A stretch of 34,908 nt of DNA from Clostridia bacterium (GCA_017463205.1 JAFTPQ010000002.1:1-34908); one strand, 5' to 3'; counted from the stretch's first letter, positions 1 through 8,417 are shown. The notes: generated by a model not told the origin, from the sequence alone. Program-made: numbers and translations.

Positions 1-960
1 GGGAAATCCTTGCTTGGTGTAATATGCCTTAAAATCTTCGATCATTTTTTTGTATTTTTCAAAGACTTCCTCATTTTTGCATTTATTCATCAACAGCTGT
101 TCCGCGCCAAACATTTCGGGGACTTCCGTCAAGATCGCACTGCCGCCTGCCGCCACCGTTCGATCGGTGATCTTGCCCACAAGCGGATTTGCCGTCAACC
201 CCGAATATCCGTCGCTGCCGCCGCATTTCAGACCGATACAAAGTTCCGACATATCCACGTCTTCTCTCTGCAACGTCTTTGCTTTTTCGGCAAACTCTTG
301 TAAAATTACCATACCGTAGGCGTGTTCGTCTTCCACGTCTTGGCAGTTGTAATAAGCAATATGATCTCTGCCGTAAGGCGCAAGATATTCTCTCATGCCC
401 TCCATCGTATTGTTTTCGCAACCCAACCCCACAAACAGCACAAAACTCGCATTGGGGTTCAACGCAACGGCGCAAAGCAACTTTTTAATATTTTCGTTGT
501 CTTCGCCCAATTGGCTGCAACCAAACTGGTGCGGCAAAGCGAAAATGCCGTCCAAACTGCCGCCGATCAAACTCTGTGCTTCCTTGGCAAGCCGTATACA
601 AACGTTGTTGACGCAACCCACCGTCGGAATGATATAAATTTCGTTGCGAATACCTGCCCGACCGAATTTTCGCTTAAACCCGCGAAAGGTCGCCTTTGAC
701 TTCGGCGCGCTTTCCGCATGAAAATCATAACTGTACGCCACGTTTTCGTCCAAATGCGATTTCACGTTGTGCGTATGTACCCATTCGCCCTGTTTGATCG
801 CCGTCATTGCTCTGCCGATCACTTCGCCGTATTTGATCACGTATTCGCCTTCGCCAATATCACGAAGCGCATATTTATGCCCTGCCGGAATTTTCTCTGT
901 CCCCGCAAGCGCAACGCCCACGTTGTCTTTTTCATGAATAACGACGCAATTTTTCATCAT
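1..960 (-). CDS. uxaA: Altronate dehydratase (UxaA), 3' end cut by window edge
   Basis: This enzyme converts D-altronate to 2-keto-3-deoxygluconate in galacturonate catabolism. The frame is open for 320 codons from the ATG at 960 down to position 1, so the C-terminal part (usually about 490-500 aa in total) lies outside. An N-terminal SAF-type domain (about residues 1-75) contains DNVGVALA and HTHNVKSHL. The catalytic-domain signatures follow: RNEIYIIPTVGCVNN, FGCSQLGEDNENIK, GLGCENN, CGGSDGYSGLTANPL and EVPEMFGAEQLLM, all typical of UxaA. The start lies 5 bp after the uxaB stop, and its ribosome binding site (GAGGT) overlaps that stop, so the two are one transcript. A second ATG directly follows the first, and either could be used. 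The family assignment rests on motif recognition and is strong. Confidence 0.95.
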   Translation of the reverse strand, partial: MMKNCVVIHEKDNVGVALAGTEKIPAGHKYALRDIGEGEYVIKYGEVIGRAMTAIKQGEWVHTHNVKSHLDENVAYSYDFHAESAPKSKATFRGFKRKFGRAGIRNEIYIIPTVGCVNNVCIRLAKEAQSLIGGSLDGIFALPHQFGCSQLGEDNENIKKLLCAVALNPNASFVLFVGLGCENNTMEGMREYLAPYGRDHIAYYNCQDVEDEHAYGMVILQEFAEKAKTLQREDVDMSELCIGLKCGGSDGYSGLTANPLVGKITDRTVAAGGSAILTEVPEMFGAEQLLMNKCKNEEVFEKYKKMIEDFKAYYTKQGFP

Positions 961-965
961 AGACC

Positions 966-2342
966 TCATATCAAAACTTCACCTTTTTCAATTTTCGCTA
1001 TATTTCGCGCCACTTCGTCGTAAAAGCCCGCATACGCCGTCAAATCTTCCCCCCAAACGTTTTCGTCTGCCATAAACGTTTTGAGGGAATTTTTTGCTGC
1101 AAAATATTCTAAATAAGGCAGATCGTCTTTCAGCTCGATTACGCGATTTTGCAACTTCACCTCATACCTGTCCCCGTCGTTTTCGATTTTTGCATACAAC
1201 GCCATCAGGTAGGAAAACCCGATCGTAAGATATTTGGGCAACCGCTGATAACGGGCAACGTAATCTTTAAAACTGGGCAAAACTCTTGCGCGCCATTTGG
1301 AAATAGAATTTAACGAAATGCTGACAAGTTGATGATTTAAATAGGGATTTAAAAAGCGTTCTTTCACGCTGTCGGCAAACGCCGTCGTCGCGGCGATATC
1401 ATCGGAAACAAACGGAATAATTTCTTCTTTCAACGCATTTTCCACAAACGCCGACAATTTTTCGTTTACCATACAATCGTATACGGTTTCCGCGCCCAAT
1501 ATCAACCCCGCAGGCACAAGGTTTGTGTGACTGCCGTTCAATACACGCACTTTTCTCTTTTTATAATACCCAATATCGTTGGTGAGCACCACTTCGATAT
1601 TATGCATCCCTTCCTTGATATACTGCGCAATATCCCCTTTCTTTTCTACTGCCCACAGTCCAAACGGCTCGCCAATGGAAACAAGTTCGTCCTTTTCCCC
1701 GATCAATTCTTCCAAATGCGCCTTGGTTTCTTCATCGCGCGGATATCCCGACACAATGCGGTCTACCAACGTGTTGCAATAAAAGTTTTTCTCGTCGTTC
1801 CATTTTTGGAACTCCGCAGGCAATTTCCACAGCGAAATATAACGATCGACACAGCGTTTTAATTCGTCCGCGTTGTTATCGATCAGTTCCACGGGCATCA
1901 AATAAACGCCGTCCAGCCCCTTTTGAAACCGCTTATATAAAAATTTTGTCAATTTTGCAGGATAAGTGATCCCTTCAAAGCCGTCAAACTCGTCCTTTTC
2001 ATTGAAACAGATCCCCGCTTCCGTCGTATTGGAAACAATAATCTTCAAATCGGCATCTTCCGCCAATGCATAATACCTTTCCCGATCGGCAAACGGATCG
2101 ATCGCCGCAACCACCGAATCGATCGCGTATACGTTTTCCACCGCCTTTCCGTTTTCCACTCCGCGCAAGACGATGTGATATTGATTGTTTTGCTTTTCAA
2201 AACGCTCCAACGTCCCAAACGTAATGGGCTTTACGATGTTCACCTCGTACATGCCCCCCTCGTTTTTATTCAACGAGTCGAAATAGGCGTCCACAAACGT
2301 CCGTAAAAAGTTCCCTTCGCCAAATTGTACAATTTTGATCAT
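966..2342 (-). CDS. uxaB: Tagaturonate reductase (UxaB, altronate oxidoreductase)
   Basis: This is a cytoplasmic NAD-dependent reductase of the polyol-specific long-chain dehydrogenase (mannitol dehydrogenase) family. It interconverts D-tagaturonate and D-altronate, the step just before UxaA. The 458-aa protein starts with a nucleotide-binding segment, VQFGEGNFLRTF (residues 5-16), and carries the family motif K264-x4-N269-x2-H272 in KVRVLNGSHT. Residues 102-110 (IVSNTTEAG) also match UxaB. The ATG at 2342 follows an AAGGAG site at good spacing. It is the first gene after a good promoter at 2378-2407, with uxaA 5 bp downstream. The close relative fructuronate reductase (UxaB/UxuB) is less likely, because the partner is UxaA rather than UxuA. 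Confidence 0.93.
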   Translation of the reverse strand: MIKIVQFGEGNFLRTFVDAYFDSLNKNEGGMYEVNIVKPITFGTLERFEKQNNQYHIVLRGVENGKAVENVYAIDSVVAAIDPFADRERYYALAEDADLKIIVSNTTEAGICFNEKDEFDGFEGITYPAKLTKFLYKRFQKGLDGVYLMPVELIDNNADELKRCVDRYISLWKLPAEFQKWNDEKNFYCNTLVDRIVSGYPRDEETKAHLEELIGEKDELVSIGEPFGLWAVEKKGDIAQYIKEGMHNIEVVLTNDIGYYKKRKVRVLNGSHTNLVPAGLILGAETVYDCMVNEKLSAFVENALKEEIIPFVSDDIAATTAFADSVKERFLNPYLNHQLVSISLNSISKWRARVLPSFKDYVARYQRLPKYLTIGFSYLMALYAKIENDGDRYEVKLQNRVIELKDDLPYLEYFAAKNSLKTFMADENVWGEDLTAYAGFYDEVARNIAKIEKGEVLI

Positions 2343-2377
2343 AATTTTTTCTCCTTCCGATTTTTTATCGTAGGCAT

Positions 2378-2407
2378 ATTATATCATAAATTTTACTTGA
2401 CTTTCAA
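2378..2407 (-). promoter_or_regulatory. Promoter for uxaB-uxaA
   Basis: On the minus strand a TTGAAA box (2402-2407), an 18-bp spacer and a perfect TATAAT (2378-2383) form a sigma-A type promoter. Transcription should begin near 2371, giving a leader of about 29 nt. Its -35 box overlaps by one base the -35 box of the divergent AraC promoter. Confidence 0.7.
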
Positions 2408-2425
2408 TACAAAAAATGCTAATAT
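2397..2425 (+). promoter_or_regulatory. Promoter for the AraC-family regulator
   Basis: TTGACT (2397-2402), a 17-bp spacer and TAATAT (2420-2425) face rightwards towards the regulator at 2478, with a predicted leader of about 46 nt. The overlap with the divergent uxaB promoter means a single bound protein could affect both directions. Confidence 0.6.
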
Positions 2426-2477
2426 TTTATTGAATTACATATATCTAACAAAAACTTGTTAAGTAAAGGAACTTTCT

Positions 2478-3272
2478 ATGCCATTTATCGAATTTGAAAA
2501 ATCGGTGCGCCAAAACGATTGGTCGATGCAAGAATTACATTCACACGCGCATTACGAGCTTTATTTCCTCAGCAAAGGCAACCGTTCGTTTTTCCTTTCC
2601 AACGCCCTGTATCGCTTGGAAGCGCCCGCGCTGATCGTCATTCCGCCCCACGTCATGCACAAAACCGAGGGCGATCCTTTCGAACGGTATAATATCAACG
2701 TTTCCGACGATTATCTCGATCCCTTTCAACGGGACACGTTACGGAAAAACGCTTTGCAATTTATTCGCCCGACGCCTGCGCAGACGGAACAGCTCATCTC
2801 GCTGTTTGAAGACGGGATCGCCGTGGAACAGCACAGAAAACACACCGAATATCTTTTAAAAAGCATCTTTTCTTACACGGTGTTCACGTTGAACAAACTC
2901 GACGCGCAAGCCCTGCCGCCAAGCGCCGCGGCAACGGGCGACATACCGCCGTTAGTGTTGAAAGTGATCGATCATCTCAACGCGCATTACGCTGAAAAAC
3001 AAACGCTCGACGATCTCGCCGAAACCTTTTTCGTTGCAAAATCGACGCTCGTTTACAATTTCAAAAAATATACAAATTGCTCGCTGATCGACTTTTTGTT
3101 AAACGTGCGGCTGACCAAAGCAAAAGAAATGCTGGTAAACACCAAAAAGAGCGTTGGGGAAATTTCCGAAGCCTGCGGTTTTTCCTCCGCCAATTATTTC
3201 GGATTGATCTTCAAAGCCAAAGAAAAACAATCCCCTGCCTCCTATCGCAAAAACCAGCGCGCCAAAGCCTAA
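2478..3272 (+). CDS. AraC-family transcriptional regulator
   Basis: This 264-aa cytoplasmic regulator has an N-terminal cupin-like sensor half (HSHAHYELYFLSKGN near residue 20, IVIPPHVMHK near residue 56) and a C-terminal AraC/XylS double helix-turn-helix (about residues 165-260). The C-terminal half includes LDDLAETFFVAKSTL and the classic second helix region ISEACGFSSANYFGLIFK. The ATG follows AAAGGAAC. It is transcribed divergently from uxaB-uxaA, so it is the obvious candidate regulator of that pair, probably as an activator responding to a hexuronate or its breakdown product. That role is inferred from position only. The GH13 gene downstream may also be a target. Confidence 0.9.
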   Translation: MPFIEFEKSVRQNDWSMQELHSHAHYELYFLSKGNRSFFLSNALYRLEAPALIVIPPHVMHKTEGDPFERYNINVSDDYLDPFQRDTLRKNALQFIRPTPAQTEQLISLFEDGIAVEQHRKHTEYLLKSIFSYTVFTLNKLDAQALPPSAAATGDIPPLVLKVIDHLNAHYAEKQTLDDLAETFFVAKSTLVYNFKKYTNCSLIDFLLNVRLTKAKEMLVNTKKSVGEISEACGFSSANYFGLIFKAKEKQSPASYRKNQRAKA

Positions 3273-3311
3273 AAACCAACTTTTACGTAAAACCCGAAAC
3301 TTCAAAACCGT

Positions 3312-3339
3312 AATTTTTATATTAGAAAATATAAAAATT
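3312..3339 (+). repeat. AT-only inverted repeat after the AraC gene
   Basis: A perfect 12-bp inverted repeat (arms 3312-3323 and 3328-3339) has a 4-nt AGAA loop. It lies 40 bp after the regulator's stop codon. All stem pairs are A-T, so it would be a weak terminator. It could instead be an operator for the downstream GH13 gene. Confidence 0.4.
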
Positions 3340-3367
3340 TCATTATATATAGTATACTTCTTTTTCT

Positions 3368-3418
3368 GCGCTTTTGCAAGTGTTTCGCCATAAAAACTTA
3401 TGCAAACGCGCTTATTTT
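3368..3418 (+). terminator. Probable imperfect-stem terminator after the AraC gene
   Basis: An imperfect inverted repeat (GCGCTTTTGCAAGTGTTT at 3368-3385, pairing with 3392-3411) gives about 16 pairs with one mismatch near the base, a 2-nt bulge and one inner mismatch. A T-rich tract TTATTTTTT follows immediately. It sits about 95 bp after the AraC stop. Its size and position in front of the GH13 gene would also fit an operator. Confidence 0.5.
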
Positions 3419-3510
3419 TTGCTGATTTTTATATATTTTGCCGATATCTTGCTTATTTTTCCACGCCGTCGTCCATACTTTATACAAATCGATAAAAAGA
3501 GGTGACGTTT

Positions 3511-5127
3511 ATGGAAAAACAAGCTGACGAAACAAGAAACCAATTTCTAAATTGGACGGTTTATCAAATTTATCCGCGCAGTTTTTACGATGCTAACGGC
3601 GACGGGATCGGTGATATAAACGGCGTAATCGAAAAGCTCGACCATCTCGTTGCGTTGGGCGTCAACGCCATTTGGCTTTGCCCTTGCTACCAAAGCCCCA
3701 ATGCCGACAACGGTTATGACGTGTCGGATTATCGCGCGATCGCACCCGAATTCGGCACGATGGAAGATTGGCAACGCCTGCGCGACGAAACGAAAAAACG
3801 CGAAATTAACTTGATCATGGATCTGGTGGCAAACCACACTTCCGATCAGCACGATTGGTTTCGGCAAGCCCGTTCTTCGCGCGAAAATCCCTATCACGAT
3901 TTTTATATCTGGGCGGACACTCCTCCCAACGATTGGCAATCGGTGTTCGGCGGCAGCGCGTGGCAGTTTAACGAACCGACGCAAGAATATTATCTGCACT
4001 CCTTTGCCATCGAGCAACCCGACCTAAATTGGGAAAATCCTCGCGTGCGCGAAGCGATGTGCGCCGTCGTTGATTTTTGGACGGACAAGGGCGTGGACGG
4101 CTTTCGTTGCGACGTGCTCGATTTCATTTCAAAAGACATCCGCGGCGGTAAAATGTTCCAAGGTCCACGCCTGCACGAATATATCCGCCAACTGTTCGAC
4201 CGTCCCAAAACCAAACGCCTTTTCACCGTCGGAGAATGTCAAGCCGACGAAGCGTATACGTTGCAACTTTGCGGCAAACAGCGCGGCGAACTGACGACCG
4301 CCTTTCAATTCGATCACGTGCGTTTGGGGGAAACGAACAAATACTTGCCCCTCGATTTCACGTTTGACGATTTAAGAAACATCTTGGTAAAATGGCAAAA
4401 TTTCACGCAGGAAAACGACCTGTTGTACACGTTGTTCACCGACAATCACGATCAGCCTTTTTTCCTTTCCCGTTATGGAAACGACCGCGCCTTGCGCTAT
4501 GAATGCGCCACGGCGTTTGCCGCACTTTTCTATCTTCTGCGCGGCATACCGTTTATTTATCAGGGGCAGGAATTTGGTTCTGTCAATTCGTTTTTCGACG
4601 ATATCGAACAGTTTGACGACGTTGAAACGCATAATTATTACAAGGCGCATAAGGACAAAATATCCGAAACGGAATTGATGCAACAAATCAACCGAGGCAG
4701 CCGTGACAATGCTCGCCGTCCGATGGCTTGGACGAAAAATGAGGCTACCATGTACGGATTCACGACAAAAAAACCTTGGTTTGCGCCCCCGTCGCGCGCT
4801 GATGAAATCAATTTGGAAACCGACCGAAACAGCCAAAAATCGGTGTTTGCTTTTTATCAAAAATTGCTTGCTTTTCGCAAAGAAAACGAAGTGATTCGGC
4901 AAGGGGATTTTACGGATATGACGACAGAGAGCGGCAGTTTTATTTATCAACGCCGATATGGGGAAAGCCGAGCGATCGTCGCGTGTAATTTCGACAAAGA
5001 ACAAGCGTTGACAATGCCAACACTGTTCAATAGGGAGAACTTCCGTTTTGCATTGGGGAATTATGGGGAACAGTCGCCGTCTGCGCCTTTCCGTCCCTTT
5101 GAGGTGCGTGTGTTTTTGAAAACGTAA
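3511..5127 (+). CDS. GH13 alpha-glucosidase, oligo-1,6-glucosidase type
   Basis: This 538-aa cytoplasmic glucosidase (no signal peptide) should release glucose from short alpha-glucosides. The GH13 regions are intact: DLVANH (D104-H109), GFRCDVLD with nucleophile D201, FTVGEC with acid/base E242, and DNHDQ with D314. The residue after the nucleophile is Val. In the GH13_31 family Val here goes with alpha-1,6 specificity (isomaltose, dextran or panose type), whereas Thr or Ala goes with alpha-1,4. I chose the ATG at 3511, preceded by AGAGGTG. The alternative GTG nine bases upstream lies inside that ribosome binding site. It is a paralogue of the enzyme at 14018-15589 but lies on the other strand, next to the uxa unit. 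Trehalulose or sucrose isomerase activity is possible but less likely. Confidence 0.9.
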   Translation: MEKQADETRNQFLNWTVYQIYPRSFYDANGDGIGDINGVIEKLDHLVALGVNAIWLCPCYQSPNADNGYDVSDYRAIAPEFGTMEDWQRLRDETKKREINLIMDLVANHTSDQHDWFRQARSSRENPYHDFYIWADTPPNDWQSVFGGSAWQFNEPTQEYYLHSFAIEQPDLNWENPRVREAMCAVVDFWTDKGVDGFRCDVLDFISKDIRGGKMFQGPRLHEYIRQLFDRPKTKRLFTVGECQADEAYTLQLCGKQRGELTTAFQFDHVRLGETNKYLPLDFTFDDLRNILVKWQNFTQENDLLYTLFTDNHDQPFFLSRYGNDRALRYECATAFAALFYLLRGIPFIYQGQEFGSVNSFFDDIEQFDDVETHNYYKAHKDKISETELMQQINRGSRDNARRPMAWTKNEATMYGFTTKKPWFAPPSRADEINLETDRNSQKSVFAFYQKLLAFRKENEVIRQGDFTDMTTESGSFIYQRRYGESRAIVACNFDKEQALTMPTLFNRENFRFALGNYGEQSPSAPFRPFEVRVFLKT

Positions 5128-5159
5128 GCCGTAAGCGTTTGTTTTATATGAGGTTTTAT

Positions 5160-5241
5160 GAGATACACTCCACTCGCTTCGCTCGGGACGCTCGCAGGCT
5201 CGCTATTCCGTCACTTCGTTCCTTACGGTATGACAGAGCGG
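5160..5241. repeat. Short GC-rich dispersed-repeat-like segment
   Basis: Between the GH13 stop and the terminator lies a segment rich in CGCTTCGCTCGG and CACTTCGTTCC type words, ending in TATGACAGAGCGG. Its wording resembles short dispersed repeats that I recall from Clostridia intergenic regions. No second copy is present in this window, so the call rests on appearance only. Confidence 0.3.
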
Positions 5242-5244
5242 CAC

Positions 5245-5281
5245 AAAAAAAGAACCGTCGTAAAGACGGTTCAATTTTTTT
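5245..5281. terminator. Bidirectional intrinsic terminator
   Basis: A perfect 8-bp stem GAACCGTC/GACGGTTC (5252-5259 and 5265-5272) with loop GTAAA is followed by a T-run on the plus strand and preceded by seven A residues, which form the T-run on the minus strand. It ends the GH13 gene from the left. From the right it ends the small-peptide gene, whose stop is 14 bp away. Confidence 0.85.
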
Positions 5282-5294
5282 GCTTTATTGGGTG

Positions 5295-5432
5295 TTACCA
5301 TTCCCAAACATCAGTAGGTTCGCTTTCATTGTAAGTATCGCCACCACCACCGGTAATTACGCCGCTTGCCGTAACAATGTCTTCTTCAAAAGTTACCATT
5401 TCCCATTCGGGTTGACAATATATCTTTTTCAT
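5295..5432 (-). CDS. Small acidic peptide (45 aa) with EDIVTASG motif
   Basis: This short gene has a very strong ribosome binding site (GAGGAGG) that overlaps the TGA of the upstream secreted-protein gene. The ATG is at 5432 and the TAA ends at 5295, 14 bp before a strong terminator. The peptide begins MKKIYCQPEWEMVTF, continues EEDIVTASG, then has a glycine run, and ends in an acidic tryptophan-containing tail (DVWEW). There is no signal peptide or membrane segment. It matches the pattern of the 44-aa peptide at 19731-19865 (EDMIRTSG then a W-rich acidic tail). Peptides of this look occur in other Clostridia genomes to my recollection, but I know of no function. The close packing and the repeated pattern argue for a real gene. 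Confidence 0.75.
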   Translation of the reverse strand: MKKIYCQPEWEMVTFEEDIVTASGVITGGGGDTYNESEPTDVWEW

Positions 5433-5448
5433 CTTATTCTGCCTCCTC

Positions 5449-7368
5449 TCAAATCGCACCGATTTCTACTAAATAGTTGTACAAATGTTCAACCGCTTCA
5501 GCGTCTTGGTTATAATATTCTGCAACCATACTTGCAACCGAATACGTTTTCGACAATGTGGATACATACGTGACACCATCAACCACTACGTAAGCTTGTA
5601 CAGTGAATGCCGTCTGCAATCTTGCAACGTTATTAACGATATCGCCCAAGCTGATCAATACGTATGCTTTCCCGTCTGTTGTTTCACCCCAAGAATTTGC
5701 ATCTGTGCTATAATCAACCGTCTTGCCACCAGCAGTAACGCGGATACCATACGAATCAACGTTTGCAATATCAGCCAAGCCTGCGTCTACGCCGCATCTA
5801 ATTCTGAAATCGCTGTTTTCAAGAACTGTTTTCGTTTCCGTAGTTGCACCGACATTACTATAAACCTTAATGGAGTCCATACGAACTTGTCCATCGGAAA
5901 GAGTAATCGTATAGCTATTTACAGCTTCAGCAAACACTACCGCTACAGTCTTATCAGATACACTTACAGTAGAATCACTGATGGAGTTTTTAAGAGCAGT
6001 TGCATAACTAGTGGTGTTACAAGCAAATTCAATCTTGATCATTGACGTAGACTCTACTGTAAGAGTACTATTTTTATAGAAACGAACAGGATTGAAAGAA
6101 TCAACAATATCATTACTGCCCGAAGTTTTATCATTCGTAACGGTGATACCATTTTGCTGCCATACTTGTTGTTCAGTAGTTTGGGAAACTCGATTATCCG
6201 TAGTAGCAAAACTGATAGTAGCGTCTGCTGATGTTTCTACTTCTTTAGTGGTTTCGGTATATTTATAAGCCAAACTCATATACGCTTTAACAACGTCTAC
6301 TGCTTCTTTTGCAGCCGAAGCCGTTTCATCCAAAACTGTTACATACGTACAACCTGCATCAAATTCGGGCGTATTTCCGCTGTAGTTTACTAAAGTACCC
6401 GTAACAGTGATTTTCATACCGACAGTCAATTCTTCACCGCCAATCATTCTAAATGCTAGAATGCTGTCCGTACCGTCAGTGATCGTTACTGTAATATTAT
6501 TATAGGTCGAGCTATACACTGTATCAATGCTTGCAATAGTACCTGTAGTTGTATACTGACAATGAGTTGCCGTATTCCCTGTCCATTCGCAAAGTTCAAT
6601 TGCTTCAGCAATCGTTAATTCGTTTGCATTAGAAGGACACACCGTTATATCTATCGTATCTGACACATCTGTACCTTCGACAGTTGCGGTAATAGTAGTT
6701 GTACCGCGTGTTTTTGCCGTTACAACACCGTTTGCCACAGTTGCAACATCTTCATTACTGGAAGACCAAGCAACCGTACCCGTTACGTTTGTCGTTGCCG
6801 TTAACGTAAGCGTTTGTCCAACTTGCATATGGTTGTCGCCCGTAATCGTCACATGAGGCTCAGTCGTATCTACTGCTTTATAGGTAACTTCAATTGAACT
6901 AAGTCGCCATTGTGCAGTCGATGCATATTCAACACTATCTTCACCAGGATCGCACTCAATCGTAACCATAGTTCCGTTGGCAGAGGCTGTCACCGCATCA
7001 CCGATTTTTACAGAGGCTACAGCAGCATTAGCATAACTATTGCTTGTAGCTGTAATAACTATTTTTGTAATCTTTGCGCCATTGTTTGTAGAAATAGAAC
7101 CTGTACTTCCCGAATATACTCTATAATGAGCAGTGTCGCTTGCCCTAATTGCAGTACTTCCTTTTTTATTTATAAATGTAATGTTACCGCTCGTCCAAGA
7201 AATCGAACTGCTATCACTAGCCAAAGTACCCGTACTCCCAGTAATGGTAAGCGTTTCTGTTGTGGATTCTGCTGCGCTTGCCGTTACGAAAGGCGTAACA
7301 ATAACGCCCATAAAGGCAAGACATACAACGAGAATGAGTGATAAAAGTTTTTTTGCTACTGTTTTCAT
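5449..7368 (-). CDS. Secreted multidomain protein with Ig-like (BIG2) and OB-like domains
   Basis: This 639-aa protein has a signal peptide (residues 1 to about 32, ending VTASA) and no lipobox or LPXTG anchor. A domain at about 35-165 appears to recur at about 390-520; both copies pair a Tyr-x-x-Ser-Thr strand region with an SIEVTY/SIKVYS end. Between them are a BIG2 Ig-like domain (about 173-243, WSSSNEDVATVANGVV) and an OB-fold-like domain (about 251-346, LTIAEAIELC and GMKITVTGTLVNYSG). The C-terminal domain (about 540-639, VVDGVTYVSTLSKTYSVASM) is shared with the secreted protein at 17410-19716. The ATG at 7368 with AGAAGGAG is preferred over a GTG at 7443. A carbohydrate-binding or adhesive role is inferred, and no catalytic motif was seen. 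Confidence 0.85.
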   Translation of the reverse strand: MKTVAKKLLSLILVVCLAFMGVIVTPFVTASAAESTTETLTITGSTGTLASDSSSISWTSGNITFINKKGSTAIRASDTAHYRVYSGSTGSISTNNGAKITKIVITATSNSYANAAVASVKIGDAVTASANGTMVTIECDPGEDSVEYASTAQWRLSSIEVTYKAVDTTEPHVTITGDNHMQVGQTLTLTATTNVTGTVAWSSSNEDVATVANGVVTAKTRGTTTITATVEGTDVSDTIDITVCPSNANELTIAEAIELCEWTGNTATHCQYTTTGTIASIDTVYSSTYNNITVTITDGTDSILAFRMIGGEELTVGMKITVTGTLVNYSGNTPEFDAGCTYVTVLDETASAAKEAVDVVKAYMSLAYKYTETTKEVETSADATISFATTDNRVSQTTEQQVWQQNGITVTNDKTSGSNDIVDSFNPVRFYKNSTLTVESTSMIKIEFACNTTSYATALKNSISDSTVSVSDKTVAVVFAEAVNSYTITLSDGQVRMDSIKVYSNVGATTETKTVLENSDFRIRCGVDAGLADIANVDSYGIRVTAGGKTVDYSTDANSWGETTDGKAYVLISLGDIVNNVARLQTAFTVQAYVVVDGVTYVSTLSKTYSVASMVAEYYNQDAEAVEHLYNYLVEIGAI

Positions 7369-7476
7369 GTCTCCTTCTTCCTTTGAAAAATTTTTTATTA
7401 AAACAATACCGCAAAAATAGGTAAACACGTGCTCTTTATCCACGTTTTACGATAAAATTTCCTTAACCGATCGCCG

Positions 7477-8310
7477 TTAAAGCCACGGCAGCCAAAAATC
7501 CAAATTCTTCAAAAAATTGAAATTTCCTTGATAAATGGCGTACAGATCCCCGTTTACGGTGATATATTTTTGATAAACTTCTATTTGGTCGTTGCCGATT
7601 TTCAAAACGTACGTTTTTTCACCAATTTGATAATGCGCTTTGTTTTGCAATTTTACAACGCGTACTTTGTTTAAATCGCCTAAAAAAGCCGCTTTGTCCG
7701 TAATTTCTCCGCTTGCATTTTCGGCGTTTTTCACTTCCAACGTCTGCTCGGCGGTGTAATCGCCTATCGCTTGTTCGTCCCCGTCAAGCAACGTTTCCAA
7801 ATACGCAAATTTTTCGTCGGCTGCAACGGCGTTTTGCTTGTTTTGCCCTTCGCCGTCCGCAGTGATAAAACACACTTCGTTTGCGGAAAAAATTTGGATA
7901 TCGCAACTTTGCAACGAAAGCACGTATTTTGCGCTTTCCGCGCTGTTTTCGTTCTCCGTGGAAGACGACGAGGAAAGCGAAAGCGTTTCCTCTTGATAAT
8001 ATTTCGCCGATAACAACAACGAACGCAAGTGTTGATTTTCGCTTACGTCCAACGTCAATGCCTTTGCCGTATCGGTGAATACAACGCTTTGCAAGTCTGC
8101 CTCGGCGTAGGGCGCGGATATTTCCACAAGCCCTTCAGACGGCTGTTGAGCGGATTGCGACGAACTCTGCGACGAGTTTTCCAACGAACTTTCCAAAGAC
8201 GGATCAGACGAATTTTTTGATGATTGCGTAACGCTGTTCGACGAACAGCCTGCAAACCAACCAAGCAAACAACACGTCGCTGCAATCAAAACAACAAATC
8301 TGTTTTTCAC
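7477..8310 (-). CDS. Lipoprotein of unknown function, GTG start
   Basis: This 277-aa predicted lipoprotein has a signal peptide with lipobox WFAGC (lipidated Cys22). A Ser/Gln/Glu-rich linker (about 23-60) follows, then a folded region rich in beta-prone segments. I recognise no family. The start is the GTG at 8310, preceded by GAGGAAG, and no better ATG lies at the head of the frame. It lies downstream of a terminator-like stem (8380-8417) and a structured leader, so it may start its own transcription unit together with the secreted protein and small peptide that follow. The 108-bp gap to the next gene shows no clear terminator. The serine-rich tether is the same style as in the other lipoproteins of the cluster. 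Confidence 0.8.
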   Translation of the reverse strand: MKNRFVVLIAATCCLLGWFAGCSSNSVTQSSKNSSDPSLESSLENSSQSSSQSAQQPSEGLVEISAPYAEADLQSVVFTDTAKALTLDVSENQHLRSLLLSAKYYQEETLSLSSSSSTENENSAESAKYVLSLQSCDIQIFSANEVCFITADGEGQNKQNAVAADEKFAYLETLLDGDEQAIGDYTAEQTLEVKNAENASGEITDKAAFLGDLNKVRVVKLQNKAHYQIGEKTYVLKIGNDQIEVYQKYITVNGDLYAIYQGNFNFLKNLDFWLPWL

Positions 8311-8336
8311 GCTTTTCTTCCTCTGTTAAACGTTTT

Positions 8337-8379
8337 CAGCTTGTTTTGTAAAAAACAAGCTGCCCCATGGGGCATTTTT
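8337..8379. repeat. Hairpin plus GC palindrome in the leader of the lipoprotein gene
   Basis: A perfect 11-bp inverted repeat (CAGCTTGTTTT at 8337-8347, partner at 8352-8362, loop GTAA) directly abuts the 12-bp palindrome GCCCCATGGGGC (8362-8373), which is followed by five T residues on the plus strand. It lies 27 bp upstream of the lipoprotein's GTG. The layout is matched by the element at 32051-32097. It could form a leader RNA structure or a plus-strand terminator against antisense transcription. Confidence 0.6.
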
Positions 8380-8417
8380 AAAAAAACATCCGCGCATATC
8401 TTCATGTCCATATGCGC
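8380..8417 (-). terminator. Terminator after the FAD oxidoreductase gene
   Basis: On the minus strand an 8-bp perfect stem GCGCATAT/ATATGCGC (8410-8417 with 8392-8399, loop 10 nt) is followed after four bases by seven or more T residues. It lies about 108 bp after the stop of the FAD oxidoreductase and would end the long operon. It could also act as an attenuator if the promoter at 8447-8475 is real. Confidence 0.55.

Noticed and set aside
3502..3510. GTG start nine bases upstream for the first GH13 gene
   Set aside because: It lies inside the AGAGGTG ribosome binding site of the ATG at 3511 and has no site of its own.
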